Below are positions 44,470-53,018 of a stretch of 64,000 nucleotides of DNA, piece after piece (the first letter of the stretch is position 1; every line of letters begins with the position of its first letter). Below the pieces are notes generated by a model. That model was not told where the DNA came from. It saw only the letters and a list, made by a program, of their open reading frames with translations, and made no database searches. The stretch spans positions 62,001-126,000 of the forward strand of contig CAZSFZ010000003.1 of the NCBI GenBank assembly GCA_964606385.1. The letters are read 5' to 3'. A program made the translations under genes and the position numbers. Origin of the DNA: Aquincolibacterium sp964606385. Lineage in GTDB: Bacteria > Omnitrophota > Omnitrophia > Omnitrophales > Aquincolibacteriaceae.

Positions 44470-44575
44470 GTGAGTCCTCTTCTTCGAAGAAATTCTTCCC
44501 TCCACGGCGGTGTGGAGAAAAACCTCAAGGCCGCTCACGCGTCCTGGGTTGAATGATGATCCGATAACGCGGGTT

Positions 44576-44581
44576 ATTATA
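44576..44581 (-). promoter_or_regulatory. -10 element of a likely gltA promoter
   Basis: Perfect TATAAT on the minus strand, preceded by GAG and about 107 bases upstream of the gltA ATG. No strong -35 is visible (TTCCCG at about the right distance). Confidence 0.45.
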
Positions 44582-44650
44582 CTCAAAGTGAGAAAAACGG
44601 GAACTGCTGTTTTAGCCTTTTACCGGCAGGGTGCTTCCCGGGGAATATGG

Positions 44651-44656
44651 TATAAT
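44651..44656 (+). promoter_or_regulatory. Extended -10 for the small exported coiled-coil gene
   Basis: TGGTATAAT, an extended -10, 18 bases before the ATG at 44675. The -35 region is weak. Together with the minus-strand element at 44576 it makes this a divergent promoter region. Confidence 0.5.
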
Positions 44657-44674
44657 CGCGTCCGAGGTGATCAC

Positions 44675-44941
44675 ATGAAAAAACTTATGATCGTTTCAGC
44701 GTTGGCAATTTTCTTTCTGTGCATGTCCCTTCCGGCCTCCTGGGCCGTCGAGGACGAAACCGCGGAAACCGGGATGAGCGGCACTCCCCGGGAGATTGCC
44801 GACCTCCAGAAAACGCTCCAAAGCGAACGAATGGATAATCTGGAACAAAGCGTCTCGGAGCTGAAGCAGACCGTCAGCGCCCTGTCCGACCGGGTCCAGG
44901 ACCTTGAGCGCACCGTGGATGATTTCAACAGCCGGCTGTAA
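44675..44941 (+). CDS. Small exported coiled-coil protein
   Basis: 88 residues; AGGTGA lies six bases before the ATG. A signal peptide (basic KK, hydrophobic 5-22, cut after SWA) is followed by a short acidic linker and a heptad-patterned helix from about residue 42 to the end (LEQSVSELKQTVSALSDRVQDLER), predicting a trimeric or dimeric coiled coil in the periplasm, like the N-terminal stalk of some porins or YbgF/CpoB. No Cys for lipidation. Function unknown. Confidence 0.8.
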   Translation: MKKLMIVSALAIFFLCMSLPASWAVEDETAETGMSGTPREIADLQKTLQSERMDNLEQSVSELKQTVSALSDRVQDLERTVDDFNSRL

Positions 44942-44963
44942 CCCCCGCCGGTTGCGTCCGCTT

Positions 44964-45653
44964 TTATCCCTTTCGTTTGGCCGCGTCGATCTTCCATAAG
45001 CGGATCAGGAAGATCCTTTGGGGATCGATGAGGCGACCCACAAGAAGTTGCGCGTCCCTCTCGAAAAAGGACCGCGCGGCCGGATCCGCGAAATCCTTCA
45101 TTTTGACCTTGAGGGAAGAGAACAGAAAATTCGTCTTATAGGACCCGATCACAAGTTTCCTCACCCGCTCCTCAAAATAACGGACATTGATATTCGCGGC
45201 TTCCGGGGAATCCGTCTTCTCGAACGTGATAATAAAAAAGGCCTCACGGAACGAGCCGATCTTTTCCCGATAAAGGGTATCGCCCGGCTTTTCGAAGTAG
45301 GTTGAAAGAGGCATATTCAAATAGCGGGAACCATCCGCGGCGTGAAGGATCTTGTAAAGCGTCACGCGCATGCCCGGCAAAGGGGTCGTAAGGACCATAC
45401 GCAGCTCATCCCCTTCCGCGGCTCCCAGGGCGTAAACCTGGATCAGTTCATCCTTATGCGCTTTGTTGTTCCGTTCGACCAACAGGCGCAAAGGTCTCGT
45501 CCCGAAACCCGAAAGGTCCTGCACGGTCAAAACCGCGGGTTTGTCATTCAGAAAAAATCCGGGAAGCGCGGGGACGGGTTCCTCCGCATTCGCGGCACTT
45601 AAAAAAAGGGAGAGAAAGACGATCGAGAGTAATGCCGCTCTCTTGAAATTCAT
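44964..45653 (-). CDS. Exported protein of unknown function
   Basis: 229 residues with a signal peptide (hydrophobic about 6-20, cut after ANA). The body is a mix of beta strands and basic helices, with a run PLRLLVERNNKAHKDELIQV and no recognised motif. It is coupled by ATGA overlap to the methyltransferase-like gene upstream and ends convergent with the coiled-coil gene. It is probably periplasmic. Confidence 0.75.
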   Translation of the reverse strand: MNFKRAALLSIVFLSLFLSAANAEEPVPALPGFFLNDKPAVLTVQDLSGFGTRPLRLLVERNNKAHKDELIQVYALGAAEGDELRMVLTTPLPGMRVTLYKILHAADGSRYLNMPLSTYFEKPGDTLYREKIGSFREAFFIITFEKTDSPEAANINVRYFEERVRKLVIGSYKTNFLFSSLKVKMKDFADPAARSFFERDAQLLVGRLIDPQRIFLIRLWKIDAAKRKG

Positions 45654-46189
45654 TTGGAGGGCCTGAGTCGCGGAAGCAAAAACGGGGTCTTTTTTTTATA
45701 TGCCCGGTAAGCGTCGCCAAAACGTTCCTCGAGCTCTTTTTCCTCGATCAGCTTGATCTCCAAAACCAGCAGGATCACCAGGACAACGGCCGCGATCCAG
45801 GAGCCCGGCCGGTTAAAAAACGCCGCCCACCCCGACAGATAAAGAAAAAAACCGAGCATCATGGGATTACGGCAGTACCGGTAAGGCCCGGAGGGCAGGA
45901 ATTCCTTGGTGGGAACAATGGGTACGGGCGTTCCCTTCCCGCGCGAGAGCTGCCAGAAAACGGCCCAAACAACCCAGGGCAGACCGGTGACAAAAAAAAG
46001 AGCGCCCAGGATCATCGCGGCGGAACGGGGTGAAAAGACCTCTTCGCCCCCTCGGCCGCAAACCCAGACGAGCGCCGGCCAACCCGCGATAAAAAGCGCC
46101 GCGCCCAGCACCGTCGCTACCGCACGATATCCCGCGGAATATTCCCTGCCCGCCCTCGTTACCAGGAATTTGACGACTTTTTCGAACAC
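45650..46189 (-). CDS. Isoprenylcysteine carboxyl methyltransferase-like membrane protein
   Basis: 179 residues with four or five hydrophobic segments. The C-terminal half has GPYRYCRNPMMLGFFLYLSG and later EEKELEERFGDAYRAYKKKTPFLLPR, the SAM-binding pattern of the ICMT/phospholipid methyltransferase (PEMT) family. It probably methylates a small lipid or thiol; the real substrate is unknown. It overlaps the next gene by four bases and follows the 57-residue cysteine protein by 29 bases. Confidence 0.88.
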   Translation of the reverse strand: MFEKVVKFLVTRAGREYSAGYRAVATVLGAALFIAGWPALVWVCGRGGEEVFSPRSAAMILGALFFVTGLPWVVWAVFWQLSRGKGTPVPIVPTKEFLPSGPYRYCRNPMMLGFFLYLSGWAAFFNRPGSWIAAVVLVILLVLEIKLIEEKELEERFGDAYRAYKKKTPFLLPRLRPSK

Positions 46190-46218
46190 AGGAGGTTCCC
46201 TCCCTTTTGGGATCTTTT

Positions 46219-46392
46219 TTATTTCTTTTTTGTTTTCCAGTGCTTGCAGCCCTTATCCACCAGGGCCGGAGGGATCTCCTTGTTCGCGCCCTTTCCGTGG
46301 ATCTCAAACCAGGTGCAGATCCCGAGAAAAGTGTTTTCGAAATCCCTGCGATAAAGACATTCCCAGCACGGCGCGCTTGCATCTTTTGTCAT
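46219..46392 (-). CDS. 57-residue cysteine-containing protein
   Basis: Short gene: M-T-K-D-A-S-A-P then CWEC (C9, C12), a third Cys at 26 (GICTWFEIHGKG) and a fourth at 49 (KGCKHWK), ending in KKK. The four cysteines suggest a zinc or iron site. The ATG overlaps the stop of the pseudouridine synthase gene (ATGA), the arrangement seen at other true junctions here, which is the main support for its being real. Function unknown. Confidence 0.72.
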   Translation of the reverse strand: MTKDASAPCWECLYRRDFENTFLGICTWFEIHGKGANKEIPPALVDKGCKHWKTKKK

Positions 46393-47132
46393 CGGGCTTT
46401 TCCTTCATTTAAAAATGCGTTAAAGCAGGACGGGATCTCCGAAGCGAACTTCATGGGCTCCCCGCTCACGGGATGGCGAAAAGCAAGTCCCGAGGCATGC
46501 AGAAGTAATCGCTCCGCCTTTACCACAGGACGCATATCCTCCTGCCATCCCTCATGAATATAGCGCTCAAAAACAGCGGGGTCGATATAGATCTTGTCCC
46601 CCACGATGGGATGTCCCAAAAGGGCAAGATGGGCCCGGATCTGATGCGTGCGGCCCGTCCTCGGCATAATTTTGAGGAAGGAGTAATCCCCGCTCTTTTC
46701 CAGGACCTCGTAATCCGTCCGGGCTGATTCACCGTGCGGATCGTGCGTGCGGATATTGTGGCCGCTTTCGACTTTGAGCCCTAAGGGCATCGTGATCGAC
46801 CCTTTGGGGTCTTGGGTCATGCCCATCGCGATCGCATGATATTCTTTCTCCACCTGCCGGTCCTCAAACAGGGTCCCCAGCTTCCCGGCCGCGCAAGCCG
46901 ACTTCGCGACAAGGACGAGCCCGCTTGTTTCGGAATCAAGGCGGTTCACGATGCGGAGGCCTTCGCCCCCCGGGCGGAGATCACGGATCAAAAGACTGAG
47001 CAGGTTCTTTTCCCTGAAACGTCCTACGGCATGGACCGGAAGCGGCGCGGGTTTATCGACGAGAAGAAAGTGATCGTCTTCCCAAAGGATCCGGTAGGTG
47101 GTTTCGACGTACAGGTCTGCTTCAGCGCGCAA
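46389..47132 (-). CDS. RluA-family pseudouridine synthase
   Basis: 247 residues. The catalytic aspartate is in NRLDSETSGLVLVAKS (about 65-80). The RluA opening FLLVDKPAPLPVHAVG and a late PRTGRTHQIRAHLALLGHPIVGD are diagnostic. It converts uridine to pseudouridine in rRNA or tRNA; the target is not predictable. No S4 domain is present, unlike RluD. It lies 54 bases after aconitase and is coupled to the 57-residue gene. Confidence 0.93.
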   Translation of the reverse strand: MRAEADLYVETTYRILWEDDHFLLVDKPAPLPVHAVGRFREKNLLSLLIRDLRPGGEGLRIVNRLDSETSGLVLVAKSACAAGKLGTLFEDRQVEKEYHAIAMGMTQDPKGSITMPLGLKVESGHNIRTHDPHGESARTDYEVLEKSGDYSFLKIMPRTGRTHQIRAHLALLGHPIVGDKIYIDPAVFERYIHEGWQEDMRPVVKAERLLLHASGLAFRHPVSGEPMKFASEIPSCFNAFLNEGKAR

Positions 47133-47186
47133 GAGACTGGTTTCCTTTTTAAAACGCGTGCAAGGCCGGGAACGGAAAGCCCGTTC

Positions 47187-49880
47187 TTATTTCAATAATT
47201 GCCGGAGAACGTACTGCAGGATACCGCCGTGGCGGTAGTATTCGATCTCAACCGGAGTATCGATGCGGCAAACCGCCTCAAACACCTTGGGGGTGCCGGA
47301 ACCGGCCGCTTTAATGGTCAGGATCTTGCCGGGCTTCAGGCCCTTGGCGATCCCTTCGATCGTGTAGATCTCTTCGCCCGTGAGCTTGAAGGAAGTGACA
47401 TTCTGCCCCTGGAAGAACTGGAGCGGCAGGATCCCCATCCCGATCAGGTTGCTGCGGTGGATCCGCTCATAGCTTTCCGCGATCACGGCACGAACCCCCA
47501 AAAGCGCGGGGCCCTTGGCCGCCCAATCGCGCGAGGATCCCGAGCCGTATTCTTTGCCGGCGAGGATCACAAGCGGCCGATTCTCTTCCGCGTACTTCAT
47601 GGCTGCGTCATAGATCGGCATCTCGGTCCCCCTGCCCTTTTCAGGAAAGTATTTCGTGATACCGCCCTCGACCCCCGGCACAAGCTGGTTCTTGAGACGA
47701 ATATTCGCGAATGTCCCGCGCATCATGATCTCATGGTTGCCGCGCCGGGAACCGTAAGAATTGAAATCCTTCGGCTCGATCCCATGCTCGATCAGGTATT
47801 TCCCGGCCGGGCTGTCGGACTTGATGGAGCCGGCGGGGGAAATATGGTCCGTCGTAATGGAATCGCCAAGCACGGCCAACACGCGGGCGTTTTTGATATC
47901 TTTTGGGTCAGACGGCAGTGCCGGCATTTTTTTGAAGTAAGGCGGCGACTTCACGTAAAGTGATCTTTTGTCCCAGGAGAAAAGGTCGCCCGCGGGAGCG
48001 CTCAAAGAACGCCAGGCTTCGTTCCCCTCAAAAACATTCTGGTAACGTTTCCGGAACATCGAGGCATCCACGCTCCTCAACGCTTCTTGGATCTCGGCCG
48101 GCGTGGGCCAGATATCTTTTAAATAAACAGGTTTCCCGTTCTTCCCCTTCCCAAGCGGGTCTTTTTCCAGGTCGATCATCACGGTGCCCGCGATCGCATA
48201 CGCGACCACAAGCGGCGGCGAGGCGAGATAATTCGCGCGGACCTGCGCGTGCACGCGTCCTTCAAAATTACGGTTCCCGGAAAGTACGGAAGCGACGACA
48301 AGATCCTTCTCCTTGATCGCCTTGGACACGGGTTCGGGCAAGGGTCCGGAATTCCCGATACAGGTCATGCAGCCGTAACCCGCCAGGTTGAATTTCAGCA
48401 CTTCCAGACAGGAAAGAAGGCCGCTGGCCGCAAGATAATCTGTCACCACCTGCGAACCCGGCGCGAGGCTGGTCTTGACCCAGGGCTTCACGCCCAGGCC
48501 TTTCTGGAGCGCCTTCTTCGCGAGGATCCCGGCCGCGAGCATCACGGAGGGGCTCGAGGTGTTCGTACAGCTTGTGATCGAGGCGATCACCACCGCGCCC
48601 TGCTCCAGCTCGCATTTTTCCCCTTCGATCTCAAGCGGCGCTTTTTTCACAAGATCCGCCGGTTTTTTCACCATGTCCGTGAGCGCCTTTTTAAAAGAGG
48701 TCTTTACTTCCTTGAGCGTCACGCGGTCCTGCGGGCGCTTGGGCCCGGCAAGGCTCGGGACCACGGTCGTAAGGTCGAGCTCGAGCGTGTCGGAATAAAC
48801 GATCTTCTCTTCCCCGCCTTCGCGGAAAAGCCCTTGTTCCTTCAGATAAGTTTCCGCGAGTTTGATCTGTTCGTCGCTTCGCCCGGTCAGCTTCAGGAAA
48901 TTGAGCGTTTCCTGGTCAACGGGGAAAAATCCCGCCGTCGCGCCGTACTCGGGCGCCATGTTGGACACGACCGCGCGATCGGCAAGCGATAGGGCGCTCA
49001 CGCCCGGCCCGAAATATTCCACGAATTTCCCAACCACGCCTTTTTTGCGGAGCATTTGCGTGACGGTCAACACAAGATCGGTCGCGGTCACGCCGTCGGA
49101 GAGTTTTCCGTAAAACTTGAACCCCACCACTTCCGGGATCAGCATCGAGATCGGCTGGCCGAGCATCGCGGCCTCGGCTTCAATGCCGCCGACGCCCCAA
49201 CCCAGGACACCCAGACCGTTGATCATGGTCGTGTGCGAATCCGTCCCAACCAAGGTGTCGGGATAAAGAAAGGTTTTAGCGCCTTCTTTCCGGCTGAAGA
49301 TCACAGGGGACAGGTATTCGAGGTTCACCTGGTGGATGATGCCCGTCGCGGGAGGCACGACCCTGAAATTATGAAAAGCCTGCTGGCCCCATTTGAGGAA
49401 TTGATATCGCTCGCGGTTGCGCTCGAATTCTTTGGCGATGTTCTTGACGAAGGCATCGGAGGTCCCTGAAAAATCGGTCTGAACCGAATGATCGATCACG
49501 AGATCCACGGGCTGGAGCGGGTTGATCTTCTTGGGATCGCCGCCCATCTTGACCATGGCTTCGCGCATCGCCGCCAGGTCTACGACCGCGGGAACGCCGG
49601 TAAAATCCTGCAGGAGCACGCGGGCCGGCGTGAAGGCGATCTCATGCTCCGGTTTGTGTTTCGGGTCCCAGGTCGCGAGCCGCTCGATATCTTTTCGCGT
49701 GACGTTCTTGCCGTCCTCATTACGAAGGAGGTTCTCGAGAAGCACGCGGATGGAATAAGGCAGCTTGAGGACTTTGGCAACCCCGCACTCCTGGAGCGCG
49801 CGCAGGCGGTAGATCGTGTAGTCCTTCCCCGCGATCCGGAGCGTGACCTTGCTGCCAAAACTGTTCAAGAGGCTCATCAA
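47187..49880 (-). CDS. acnA: Aconitate hydratase A
   Basis: 897-residue AcnA/IRP-type aconitase. It shows DFTGVPAVVDLAAMR, DSHTTMINGLGVLGWGVGGIEAEA, the first cluster cysteine in ITSCTNTSSP and the two others in GYGCMTCIGNSGPL, and the swivelling-domain motifs GDSITTDHISPAGSI and YGSGSSRDWAAKGP. It isomerises citrate to isocitrate. Its start overlaps the stop of a bacteriohemerythrin gene (ATGA), which is unusual. Confidence 0.97.
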   Translation of the reverse strand: MMSLLNSFGSKVTLRIAGKDYTIYRLRALQECGVAKVLKLPYSIRVLLENLLRNEDGKNVTRKDIERLATWDPKHKPEHEIAFTPARVLLQDFTGVPAVVDLAAMREAMVKMGGDPKKINPLQPVDLVIDHSVQTDFSGTSDAFVKNIAKEFERNRERYQFLKWGQQAFHNFRVVPPATGIIHQVNLEYLSPVIFSRKEGAKTFLYPDTLVGTDSHTTMINGLGVLGWGVGGIEAEAAMLGQPISMLIPEVVGFKFYGKLSDGVTATDLVLTVTQMLRKKGVVGKFVEYFGPGVSALSLADRAVVSNMAPEYGATAGFFPVDQETLNFLKLTGRSDEQIKLAETYLKEQGLFREGGEEKIVYSDTLELDLTTVVPSLAGPKRPQDRVTLKEVKTSFKKALTDMVKKPADLVKKAPLEIEGEKCELEQGAVVIASITSCTNTSSPSVMLAAGILAKKALQKGLGVKPWVKTSLAPGSQVVTDYLAASGLLSCLEVLKFNLAGYGCMTCIGNSGPLPEPVSKAIKEKDLVVASVLSGNRNFEGRVHAQVRANYLASPPLVVAYAIAGTVMIDLEKDPLGKGKNGKPVYLKDIWPTPAEIQEALRSVDASMFRKRYQNVFEGNEAWRSLSAPAGDLFSWDKRSLYVKSPPYFKKMPALPSDPKDIKNARVLAVLGDSITTDHISPAGSIKSDSPAGKYLIEHGIEPKDFNSYGSRRGNHEIMMRGTFANIRLKNQLVPGVEGGITKYFPEKGRGTEMPIYDAAMKYAEENRPLVILAGKEYGSGSSRDWAAKGPALLGVRAVIAESYERIHRSNLIGMGILPLQFFQGQNVTSFKLTGEEIYTIEGIAKGLKPGKILTIKAAGSGTPKVFEAVCRIDTPVEIEYYRHGGILQYVLRQLLK

Positions 49881-50284
49881 CAGATCCCTTTTTCGTTCAG
49901 AAACGGGCCGTACTGTTTATCCACTTCCAGAATGTGATGATCCAGCCAGCCCAGCAAAAAGTTGATCACTTCCATCGAAAGCGTCGCTTTCCCCGCCGCA
50001 AAATCTTTTTCAAACGCCGTGACCTTTGCCCGGAAGGCATCATGCTCCCTTTTGTGCGCTTCATACCCGGGAAAGCCGTACTGCTTCATAAAGATCTCTT
50101 CCGTCCCGAAATGCTCGCTGGCATACCAGACCATCTGATCCAGGATGGCCTTCAGCGCTTCCGGGCTTTTCTTTTTTCCCATTTCTTCGAAAAGCTTTCC
50201 GAGGATCTCGATGATCTTCTTATGCTGCTGGTCGATCACCTCGATATTCACGCTGTACTTGTCATCCCAAGCGATATGCGACAT
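49877..50284 (-). CDS. Bacteriohemerythrin
   Basis: 135 residues, a single four-helix hemerythrin domain. All seven di-iron ligands are visible: H21, H58, E62, H77, H81, H117 and D122, in the standard spacing. It binds O2 reversibly and may store, sense or scavenge it. It lies 24 bases after icd and overlaps acnA, placing it in the middle of a TCA-cycle operon; protecting the oxygen-sensitive aconitase cluster is an attractive inference. No fused signalling domain. Confidence 0.95.
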   Translation of the reverse strand: MSHIAWDDKYSVNIEVIDQQHKKIIEILGKLFEEMGKKKSPEALKAILDQMVWYASEHFGTEEIFMKQYGFPGYEAHKREHDAFRAKVTAFEKDFAAGKATLSMEVINFLLGWLDHHILEVDKQYGPFLNEKGIC

Positions 50285-50308
50285 AAGTTTCCCCCTTGCC
50301 CGGCTGAT

Positions 50309-51391
50309 CTACCGCAATTTCTTGATGATCGCTTCTCCCATCTCACGGGTCCCGACCGCCGTCGGGTCATTGCGGTCATCTTTCAAGTCATACGTCACGC
50401 TCTTGCCTTCACGGATCACATCAGCCACCGCTTTTTCCAGGCGCTTCGCGGCGTCAATCTCCCCGAGATGCTGGAGCATCAAAACACCTGAAAGGATCAT
50501 GGCGACGGGGTTTACCTTATTGAGCCCTTTGTATTTCGGCGCGGAACCATGGGTCGCTTCAAAAAGCGCCCCGTTCGTCCCGATATTCGCCCCGGGAGCC
50601 ACGCCCAGCCCGCCGACCAAGCCGGCGCAAAGATCGGAAAGAATATCGCCGTAAAGGTTCGGAAGCACCAATACGTCATAAAGTTCCGGTTTTTGGACAA
50701 GCTGCATGCACATGTTGTCCACGATGCGGTCCTCGAACTGGATATCCGGATATTTTTTAGCTACTTCGCGCGCCACCTCAAGAAAAAGCCCGTCCGAGAA
50801 TTTCATGATGTTGGCCTTGTGGACCGCCGTCACCTTTTTGCGTTTGTACTGCCGCGCGTAATCAAAGGCGAATTTGACGATGCGTTCCGTCCCCGCGACC
50901 GAGATCGGCTTGATGCTTACACCGGAATCCGTGCGGATCTTGCGTTTGGAAAGTTTTTCGATGTGCGCGATCAGGTCCAGGGCTTCGGGCGTTCCCTTCT
51001 GGAATTCAATGCCGGCGTAAAGGTCTTCGGTATTCTCGCGCACGACCACGAGATCGATGTTCTTGTAGCGGGAGCGGACCCCTTCGTAGGACTTACAGGG
51101 CCTGAGACAGGCGTAAAGATCGAGTTCTTTGCGGAGCGCCACATTCACCGAGCGGAATCCGGTCCCGACCGGCGTGGTGATAGGCGCCTTGATGGCGATC
51201 TTGTTCTTGCGGATGGATTCAACCACGCGGTCCGGAAGCGGCGTCCCTTCGGCCTCCATGACATCCAGGCCCGCGGTCTGAATATCCCAGTCGAATTTCA
51301 CTCCCGTAGCTTCCAGGCATGCCTTCGTCGCTTCGGCTAGTTCGGGCCCGACGCCGTCGCCGGGGATCAAAGTGACACGATAAGATTTCAT
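50309..51391 (-). CDS. icd: NAD-type isocitrate dehydrogenase (isopropylmalate dehydrogenase family)
   Basis: 360-residue beta-decarboxylating dehydrogenase. It has TLIPGDGVGPEL, the substrate helix VNVALRKELDLYACLRPCKSYEG, VVRENTEDLYAG, the Lys in TAVHKANIMK and DILSDLCAGLVGGLG, with the nucleotide-binding GSAPKYKGLNKVNP. The short length and VNVALRKxLDLYACLRP loop fit isocitrate rather than isopropylmalate, and acnA downstream agrees. Homoisocitrate dehydrogenase is a less likely alternative. Confidence 0.93.
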   Translation of the reverse strand: MKSYRVTLIPGDGVGPELAEATKACLEATGVKFDWDIQTAGLDVMEAEGTPLPDRVVESIRKNKIAIKAPITTPVGTGFRSVNVALRKELDLYACLRPCKSYEGVRSRYKNIDLVVVRENTEDLYAGIEFQKGTPEALDLIAHIEKLSKRKIRTDSGVSIKPISVAGTERIVKFAFDYARQYKRKKVTAVHKANIMKFSDGLFLEVAREVAKKYPDIQFEDRIVDNMCMQLVQKPELYDVLVLPNLYGDILSDLCAGLVGGLGVAPGANIGTNGALFEATHGSAPKYKGLNKVNPVAMILSGVLMLQHLGEIDAAKRLEKAVADVIREGKSVTYDLKDDRNDPTAVGTREMGEAIIKKLR

Positions 51392-51428
51392 TGGAACTCC
51401 TTGATATTAACGTTGTTTGTTCAATGAG

Positions 51429-51457
51429 TTGAAGCCGATGAGCTGTTCAGATAGAAT
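51429..51457 (+). promoter_or_regulatory. Sigma70-type promoter for suhB
   Basis: TTGAAG (51429-51434), a 17-base spacer, and TAGAAT (51452-51457), 45 bases upstream of the suhB ATG in the divergent icd-suhB gap. Confidence 0.6.
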
Positions 51458-51502
51458 GCTTTCTCGCCGTCAAAAGGACCCATTGAGGGAACCGTATTTT
51501 AT

Positions 51503-52303
51503 ATGAAGAATGCTGAAATTAAAAGAACGCTCTTGGAAGCCATCCGCAAGGCCGGAACGGTCGTTCGGGCCAACTTCGGCAAGGTCCAGCGCATCACCAA
51601 AAAAGGCGAATTCAACCTTGTCACCGAGATCGATAAGGCATCCGAAGCCGCCGCGCTCCGGGTGATCCGGAAGCGGTTTCCGGACCATTCGATCCTGGCC
51701 GAGGAATCCCCCGCCGTCGAGGGATCGGGATGCCGCTGGATCATTGACCCGATCGATGGCACCACGAATTTCGCGCACGGATTTCCCATCGTCTCCGTTT
51801 CAATTGCCTTTGAACGGGAAGGGCGGCTTGAGATGGGGGCTGTCCTCGATCCGACGCGGAACGAGCTTTTCTTCGCCGAACGCGGACGCGGGGCGTTCCT
51901 CAACGGTGAAAGGATCCGGGTCTCCAAAGTTAAAACCCTCTCGGATTCCCTGGTCGTCACGGGATTTCCGTATGACCGGAAGAAGAACCCCGAGGATTAT
52001 TTGAACCTTCTGCGGGCCTTCCTCACCAAGGTGCAGTGCATCCGGCGCACCGGATCCGCCGCCATGGACCTTTGTTATGTCGCGGTCGGCCGTTTTGACG
52101 GTTACTATGAAATGAAGCTCAACCCGTGGGACAAAGCGGCCGGCATGCTGATCGCTGAGGAAGCGGGCGGCAAACTTACAGACTTTTCAGGTTCCCCCCT
52201 GACGCTTTCCAGCGTCCAAAACCTCGCCACCAACAGCCTGATCCACGCGGAAATGCTCGCAGCCCTTGCGCCATTCAAGGATCTGGGACGGTCCGGCTTT
52301 TAG
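51503..52303 (+). CDS. suhB: Inositol monophosphatase family protein
   Basis: 266 residues. The metal-binding motifs are ILAEESPAVEG (Glu), WIIDPIDGTTNFAHGFP (Asp-x-Asp-Gly-Thr) and WDKAAGMLIAEEAGG at the C-terminus, as in IMPase/SuhB. It dephosphorylates inositol-1-phosphate and related substrates. Given ino1 at 26107 a role in making free inositol or in lipid dephosphorylation is plausible. Downstream lies a 49-residue gene 11 bases away. Confidence 0.95.
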   Translation: MKNAEIKRTLLEAIRKAGTVVRANFGKVQRITKKGEFNLVTEIDKASEAAALRVIRKRFPDHSILAEESPAVEGSGCRWIIDPIDGTTNFAHGFPIVSVSIAFEREGRLEMGAVLDPTRNELFFAERGRGAFLNGERIRVSKVKTLSDSLVVTGFPYDRKKNPEDYLNLLRAFLTKVQCIRRTGSAAMDLCYVAVGRFDGYYEMKLNPWDKAAGMLIAEEAGGKLTDFSGSPLTLSSVQNLATNSLIHAEMLAALAPFKDLGRSGF

Positions 52304-52314
52304 GAGGACCTGGA

Positions 52315-52464
52315 ATGCCTAAGAAAAAAATCTCCGGAATGCCAAAACTTCGTCATGGTTGGGCGATCAACCCTCGGACACGGGTGAAACCTTCCCGGAA
52401 GACTTACCACCGGAAAACCGTCAAAAAAGCGGAAAAGAACTGGGTGGATGAGCTGCTGGACTGA
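52315..52464 (+). CDS. 49-residue basic protein
   Basis: AGGAGG precedes the ATG by seven bases, directly after suhB, and a strong terminator follows, so expression is well supported. The protein is very basic (Lys/Arg/His in nearly half of residues 3-43) and ends in an acidic VDELLD. No known domain. It may bind nucleic acid or ribosomes; that is inferred from composition only. Confidence 0.65.
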   Translation: MPKKKISGMPKLRHGWAINPRTRVKPSRKTYHRKTVKKAEKNWVDELLD

Positions 52465-52483
52465 AAAGGCGGGTTTAAAAATA

Positions 52484-52515
52484 AAAAGCGCCGGGTTTTG
52501 AGGCCCGGCGCTTTT
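52484..52515. terminator. Bidirectional terminator between the suhB group and an exported protein
   Basis: Perfect twelve-base arms (52484-52495 and 52504-52515) with an eight-base loop; A-tract and T-tract are part of the arms, so it serves both convergent units. Confidence 0.92.
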
Positions 52516-52532
52516 GAGAGACGAAATCTCGA

Positions 52533-52874
52533 TTACTTCGTCGAGCCGCCGCTGATATCCACCCCGTTGTTCGGGAGCGGAAGGTCCGCAGGGATCGGGA
52601 AGGTGACCAAATGGAGCGCGCCACCGACCGTATCCACGACCGCTTCCACAGCGCCCTGTCCAATGCCGGCCCAAACGTTCTTGCCTTCATCGGCGTACTG
52701 ATTGGGAACCGCGAAGAGCTGGATCCAGCCGAGCAGGGTGTTCGTAAGACCGAACACGAGCTTACCGGTCACTCTGTCGCCATAGGTTTTTTCTTCAGTC
52801 CACGGGCTGGCCGCGAAAGCGACAGGCGCGAGGAGCATGGAAAGAACCACTACGAGACTCATAATCTTCTTCAT
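52533..52874 (-). CDS. Small exported protein, TIGR04073-like (copy A)
   Basis: 113 residues from the ATG at 52874 (AGGGAG eight bases upstream). A signal peptide (hydrophobic to about 20, cut after AFA) precedes a mature chain with GKLVFGLTNTLLGWIQLF, a central glycine-rich helix GIGQGAVEAVVDTVGGALHLVTFPIPADLPLP. This pattern recalls the exosortase-associated TIGR04073 family. Copies B (54696) and C (56650) nearby share the layout. Function unknown; probably periplasmic or surface. Confidence 0.78.
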   Translation of the reverse strand: MKKIMSLVVVLSMLLAPVAFAASPWTEEKTYGDRVTGKLVFGLTNTLLGWIQLFAVPNQYADEGKNVWAGIGQGAVEAVVDTVGGALHLVTFPIPADLPLPNNGVDISGGSTK

Positions 52875-53018
52875 TCGTTTTTTCTCCCTTTGTTTTGATA
52901 ACACTTACTTCTTATGTTCCTGAAAGTTATCGTCCCTCAACATCTTTTCTTTATCTTTTTCTATCATCTTTGATCCGCCTCTTGCCGCCCCCCTCTGAAC
53001 CCGATATCATACCCCCCT

